Of a stretch of DNA of 34,709 nucleotides, positions 31,557 to 34,709 are shown one piece after another. The translations under genes were made by a program, and so were the position numbers. The notes under the pieces were generated by a model, which was given only the letters and a program-made list of their open reading frames with translations, did no database searches and had not been told where the DNA came from. This DNA comes from Bog-793 sp050014835 (GTDB lineage: Bacteria; Actinomycetota; Acidimicrobiia; Acidimicrobiales; Bog-793): the NCBI GenBank assembly GCA_050014835.1, contig JBEKCO010000015.1, positions 1-34,709 on the forward strand. The letters run 5' to 3'. The first letter of the stretch is position 1. Every line of letters starts with the position of its first letter.

Positions 31557-33073
31557 CGCGCCGCTCGGGTTCTCGCCCCGCGGCGCTGCGCCCGGAGCAC
31601 AGCGACAAGGAGCGCGTTCGCCTTGTGCACCGTCTCGGCCTGTTCGGTCACGGGATCGGAGTTGTAGACGATCCCGGCACCAGCCTGGACGGCGAGCGAG
31701 CCGGACGCATAGAGCAGCGTCCGGATGACGATCGCCATGTCCATGTTGCCGTCGTCGCCGAGGTAACCGACACAGCCCGCGTACGGACCGCGGCCGCGCC
31801 CTTCGAGCTCGGCGATGATCTCCATCGCGCGCACCTTCGGCGCCCCCGTCACCGTTCCTGCCGGGAAGACGGCTCGCAGCGCGTCGATCGTGCCGACACC
31901 CTCCGAGAGCCGCCCGCGTACCTGCGAGACCATGTGCATCACGTGCGAGTACTTCTCGACGGTGCGGAACAGGTCGACACGCACGGTGCCGACCTCGGCG
32001 ACACGCCCGACGTCGTTGCGGGCGAGGTCGACGAGCATGACGTGCTCGGCGTTCTCCTTCGGATCGGCGAGCAGCTCCTCGATGAGCTGATCGTCCTCGG
32101 CAAGATCACGTCCCCGGGGCCGTGTGCCGGCGATCGGGCGCACGACGAGCTCGCGATCTCGGATCCGCGCCAGCGCCTCCGGGGAACTGCCGACGAGAGC
32201 CCTTCCGTCGTATTCGAAATAGAACAGATAGGGCGACGGGTTCAGGAGGCGGAGCTCCCGGTAGATCGCGAACGGGTCGATCTCGAGGCGCGCGCTGAAG
32301 CGCTGGGAGATGACGACCTGTTGGCAGTCGCCCGCCTCGATGTACTCCTTCGCACGGGCGACGGCGCGCTCGTACTCGGCGGCGGGACGTTCGGGCTCGA
32401 CCGCCACGAAGGCCGGCCGCGCCGCCTGCCGGGCTTCTCGTTCCCCGTCCGCCTCGGCGGCTCGGATCTCGTCGACGATCGCGTGGATCTCCCGTACCGC
32501 CCCGGCGTAGGCGGCGTCCGGGTCGCCTCCCGGAGTGGTGCCCGCCTCGACGATCACGTGGACGAGATCGAGCCGGTGGTCGAAGGCGACGATCGCCGCG
32601 CACCGGACGAAGAGGGCGTCAGGGAAGGCCTCCGGCGAGGTGCCCACCGGGACCCGCGGCTCGATGAGGTGCGCCGTCTCGTAGGAAAGGAAACCGACGA
32701 GCCCGCTCACGAAAGGAGGTGCGTCGGCGAAATCGGATCCGTCCCGCCACACGAGCTCCCGCCGCAACGCGTCGTAGGGATCGCCGGCACCGTCGCCAAA
32801 GGACCACTCCACGACGGGGACCCCTCCGCAACCGAGGAACGTCCACCGATCGCGTTCTTCGTCGTGCGCGACCGACTCGAACAGGAACGCCCCGCCCGGG
32901 CGGTGCCGCAGGGCGCAGAACGCGGCGACGGGCGTGAGGCCGCGCGCGGGAAAGACCCCTCTGACGATTGTGACGTCCGCGCCGCTCTGAGGTTGTGCCC
33001 CCCGACCGAACGATTCGCGGTCGGGAACGAGGCTCAGCTCAGGCTTGCCAAAGACACCTCGCCACCGACGCAC
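31553..33073 (-). CDS. trpE: Anthranilate synthase component I
   Basis: First committed step: chorismate + NH3 gives anthranilate. It has 506 residues. The N-terminal domain has the feedback-site ES motif as FES (65-67), and NPSPYLF (278-284) is the second half of the Trp-binding site, so the enzyme is probably feedback-inhibited by tryptophan. Catalytic segments are GTRPRG (316-321), LVDLARNDVGRVA, HVMH (377-380) and FPAGTVTGAPKVRAMEII. The start is uncertain. GTG at 33073 is the only in-frame ATG/GTG before the conserved LVPDRESF, but its purine-rich GAGG is directly adjacent instead of spaced. First gene of the aromatic operon. Confidence 0.94.
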   Translation of the reverse strand: MRRWRGVFGKPELSLVPDRESFGRGAQPQSGADVTIVRGVFPARGLTPVAAFCALRHRPGGAFLFESVAHDEERDRWTFLGCGGVPVVEWSFGDGAGDPYDALRRELVWRDGSDFADAPPFVSGLVGFLSYETAHLIEPRVPVGTSPEAFPDALFVRCAAIVAFDHRLDLVHVIVEAGTTPGGDPDAAYAGAVREIHAIVDEIRAAEADGEREARQAARPAFVAVEPERPAAEYERAVARAKEYIEAGDCQQVVISQRFSARLEIDPFAIYRELRLLNPSPYLFYFEYDGRALVGSSPEALARIRDRELVVRPIAGTRPRGRDLAEDDQLIEELLADPKENAEHVMLVDLARNDVGRVAEVGTVRVDLFRTVEKYSHVMHMVSQVRGRLSEGVGTIDALRAVFPAGTVTGAPKVRAMEIIAELEGRGRGPYAGCVGYLGDDGNMDMAIVIRTLLYASGSLAVQAGAGIVYNSDPVTEQAETVHKANALLVAVLRAQRRGARTRAAR

Positions 33074-33134
33074 CCTCGCGCGGCACGTTGCGCCCGGCGT
33101 ACTGCTGTGCGGAGGCGTGCGTCAGATCCGACAT
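33039..33134 (-). CDS. Possible leader peptide ORF upstream of and overlapping trpE
   Basis: An ATG-started frame of 31 codons (ATG at 33132-33134, TGA at 33039-33041) that overlaps the first twelve codons of trpE in another frame. It ends CLWQA, with a single Trp codon three codons before the stop. The ATG is eight bases after a possible -10 element, so the transcript could be leaderless. No tandem Trp codons are present, so it is not a classical attenuator peptide. It could couple trpE translation to Trp-tRNA level, or be chance. Confidence 0.3.
   Translation of the reverse strand: MSDLTHASAQQYAGRNVPREGASVARCLWQA
33068..33122 (-). promoter_or_regulatory. Hairpin that would cover the trpE start codon
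   Basis: Arms 33112-33122 (ACGCACGCCTC on the minus strand) and 33068-33077 (GAGGGTGCGT) pair over ten bases with one bulged base; the loop is 34 bases and allows a further inner GCAC/GTGC stem. The 3' arm contains the assigned trpE GTG start and its GAGG. Ribosomes translating the leader ORF would open this structure. Confidence 0.4.
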
Positions 33135-33142
33135 GGGCGGGC

Positions 33143-33172
33143 AAGTTACTAAGCACGGATCGGCCTGTCCAA
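33143..33172 (-). promoter_or_regulatory. Possible promoter of the aromatic operon
   Basis: TTGGAC (33167-33172) and TAACTT (33143-33148) on the minus strand, 18 bases apart. The predicted transcription start falls at about the leader ATG (33134). It is the best candidate in the 206-base region between trpE and the divergent repair gene, which otherwise holds only GC-rich small repeats. Confidence 0.35.
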
Positions 33173-33279
33173 TCGCGCCCAAGGTCCACGCTCTGTGCCG
33201 AGCGTGAACCGGCGCCGATTTCGGGACGCCCCGGCGCAGAGCTCCCCGTACCGGAGCACCACGGCTACCGTTTCCGCCG

Positions 33280-33997
33280 ATGGACGTCGGGCCGCTCGCC
33301 GAGAAGATCGACGACGAACTGCGCGCCGCGGGGTCGCCAGAGCGCGCCGTCCGCGAGAAGGCGTACCTGAAGAGCGCGCTCGACCACTACGGCGCGACGA
33401 TGCCGGTGATCACCTCGATCGCCAAGGCCGTGCGCCGTGAGCATCCGGAACTCGACCACGACGATCTCGTCGCTCTCGGGGTCTCCCTCTGGTCGCGGCC
33501 CGTGCACGAACGCCGCATGACGGCGGCGGCCCTGTTCGAGCTGAACAGCCAGCTCCTCGACACCGAGGACGTACCGCTCCTGGAACGGTGGCTGCGCGAG
33601 TCACGCACCTGGGCCCTCGTCGACGGGATCGCCGCGTCGGTCGTCGGCCCGCTCGTCGAGCGCCGGCCGGAACTCCGCTCCGTGCTCGACCGGTGGGCGT
33701 GCGACGACGACTTCTGGATCCGCCGATCGGCCCTCCTCGGGCTGCTCCCCGGCCTGCGGCAGGGTGCCGGCGACTTCGAGCGCTTCTCCCGGTACGCGGA
33801 CTCGATGCTTGACGACAAGGAGTTCTTCATCCGCAAGGCGATCGGCTGGGTCTTGCGGGACACGGCCTGGAAGCGCCCCGGGATGGTCTTCGAATGGTTG
33901 CTCCCCCCGCGCCGCACGCGCCTCCGGCGTCACGCTGCGCGAGGCCCTCAAGCCGCTCTCGGCCGAGCAGCAGACGGCGGTCCTCGCCGCCCGGTGA
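33280..33997 (+). pseudogene. AlkD-like DNA alkylation repair protein, frameshifted near the 3' end
   Basis: A HEAT-repeat DNA glycosylase-like protein. Matching features are AYLKSALDHYG (29-38), TWALVDGIAASVVG with W111 and D115, DDFWIRRSALL with R148/R149, and EFFIRKAIGWVLRD (181-194). These correspond to the DNA-binding Trp, Asp and Arg of AlkD. After codon 209 the frame becomes non-family-like and stops at 34003-34005. Removing one C from the six-C run at 33903-33908 restores a typical C-terminus (PRAARASGVTLREALKPL) ending at 33995-33997. It is thus a real one-base frameshift, a phase-variable tract or a sequencing error. All proposed active-site residues precede the shift, so the protein may still work. 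It starts at ATG 33280, divergent from trpE and convergent with the rRNA operon. Confidence 0.85.
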
Positions 33998-34013
33998 AGC
34001 GCTGACGCGACAA

Positions 34014-34050
34014 GGCCCCCGGACCATGCCGTTCGGCATGACCGGGGGCC
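34014..34050 (-). terminator. rRNA operon terminator hairpin
   Basis: Nine-base GC arms at 34014-34022 and 34042-34050, with an inner ATGCC/GGCAT stem at 34026-34030 and 34035-34039. On the minus strand it lies 15 bases after the 5S 3' end and is followed by a weak CCTTGTC. It also follows the AlkD-like gene on the plus strand by about 10-16 bases and may serve both. Confidence 0.75.
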
Positions 34051-34064
34051 CCATCTGAGATCAA

Positions 34065-34182
<118 letters not shown>

Positions 34183-34282
34183 ACCTGAGCTCGCAAGCGG
34201 TCCGGATATTCGTGAATCCGATCCGCTCCAAGGAACACGTGACCGCGGTCCCTTTGAGCCTTCCATAGCGAGCACGAGCGAG

Positions 34283-34709
<427 letters not shown>

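Noticed and set aside
34183..34282. Possible tRNA in the 23S-5S spacer
   Set aside because: The 100-base spacer contains no cloverleaf-forming sequence.

Overview
The window is a GC-rich stretch with many GTG starts and 4-base stop/start overlaps. The gene order HAD phosphatase, nadK, recN, pyrG, NUDIX, xerD plus scpA, scpB, rluB, cmk matches what I recall of the Mycobacterium tuberculosis Rv1692-Rv1713 region, so the organism is an actinobacterium. The AroH-type chorismate mutase, the KorAB pair and the cmk-plsC and tyrA-pheA fusions suggest a deep-branching lineage such as Acidimicrobiia; that placement is inference from memory, not a search. No phage, insertion sequence, CRISPR or plasmid backbone is visible. 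This is mainly a housekeeping region.

Layout. Positions 1-119 hold the 3' end of a plus-strand gene. From 6300 down to 116 runs a minus-strand group: scpA, scpB, rluB, aroH, aroA, a cmk-plsC fusion and an NAD-dependent sugar epimerase. trpS (6378-7364) is alone on the plus strand. From 15806 down to 7386 runs a second minus-strand group: HAD phosphatase, a protein with a histone-H1-like Lys/Ala tail, nadK, recN, pyrG, NUDIX hydrolase, xerD, a DksA-like zinc-finger protein and an M50 membrane protease. A DUF1015 gene (15863-17065) is divergent from it. From 22740 down to 17093 lie a TPR protein, class I fructose-bisphosphate aldolase, korA and korB. A 579-base stretch without a convincing gene follows (22741-23319).

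From 33073 down to 23320 is one tightly packed aromatic amino acid operon: trpE, trpG, trpD, trpC, trpF, trpB, trpA, an unrecognised gene, and a TyrA-PheA fusion. Most junctions are ATGA or GTGA overlaps. It encodes the whole chorismate-to-tryptophan route plus the prephenate branch to Tyr and Phe. The chorismate mutase that makes prephenate is supplied by aroH at the other end of the window, and aroA makes the EPSP that leads to chorismate. Just upstream of trpE lies a possible leaderless 31-codon leader ORF and a hairpin that would cover the assigned trpE start.

The right end holds an AlkD-like DNA repair gene with an apparent one-base frameshift in a C run, facing the 3' end of an rRNA operon (23S partial, 5S, terminator) on the minus strand.

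The points most worth a second look are the unrecognised gene between trpA and tyrA-pheA, the TyrA-PheA fusion with its unassigned middle segment and internal 28-base repeat, the trpE leader, the Cmk-PlsC fusion, and the Lys/Ala-tailed protein sitting where tlyA is expected.
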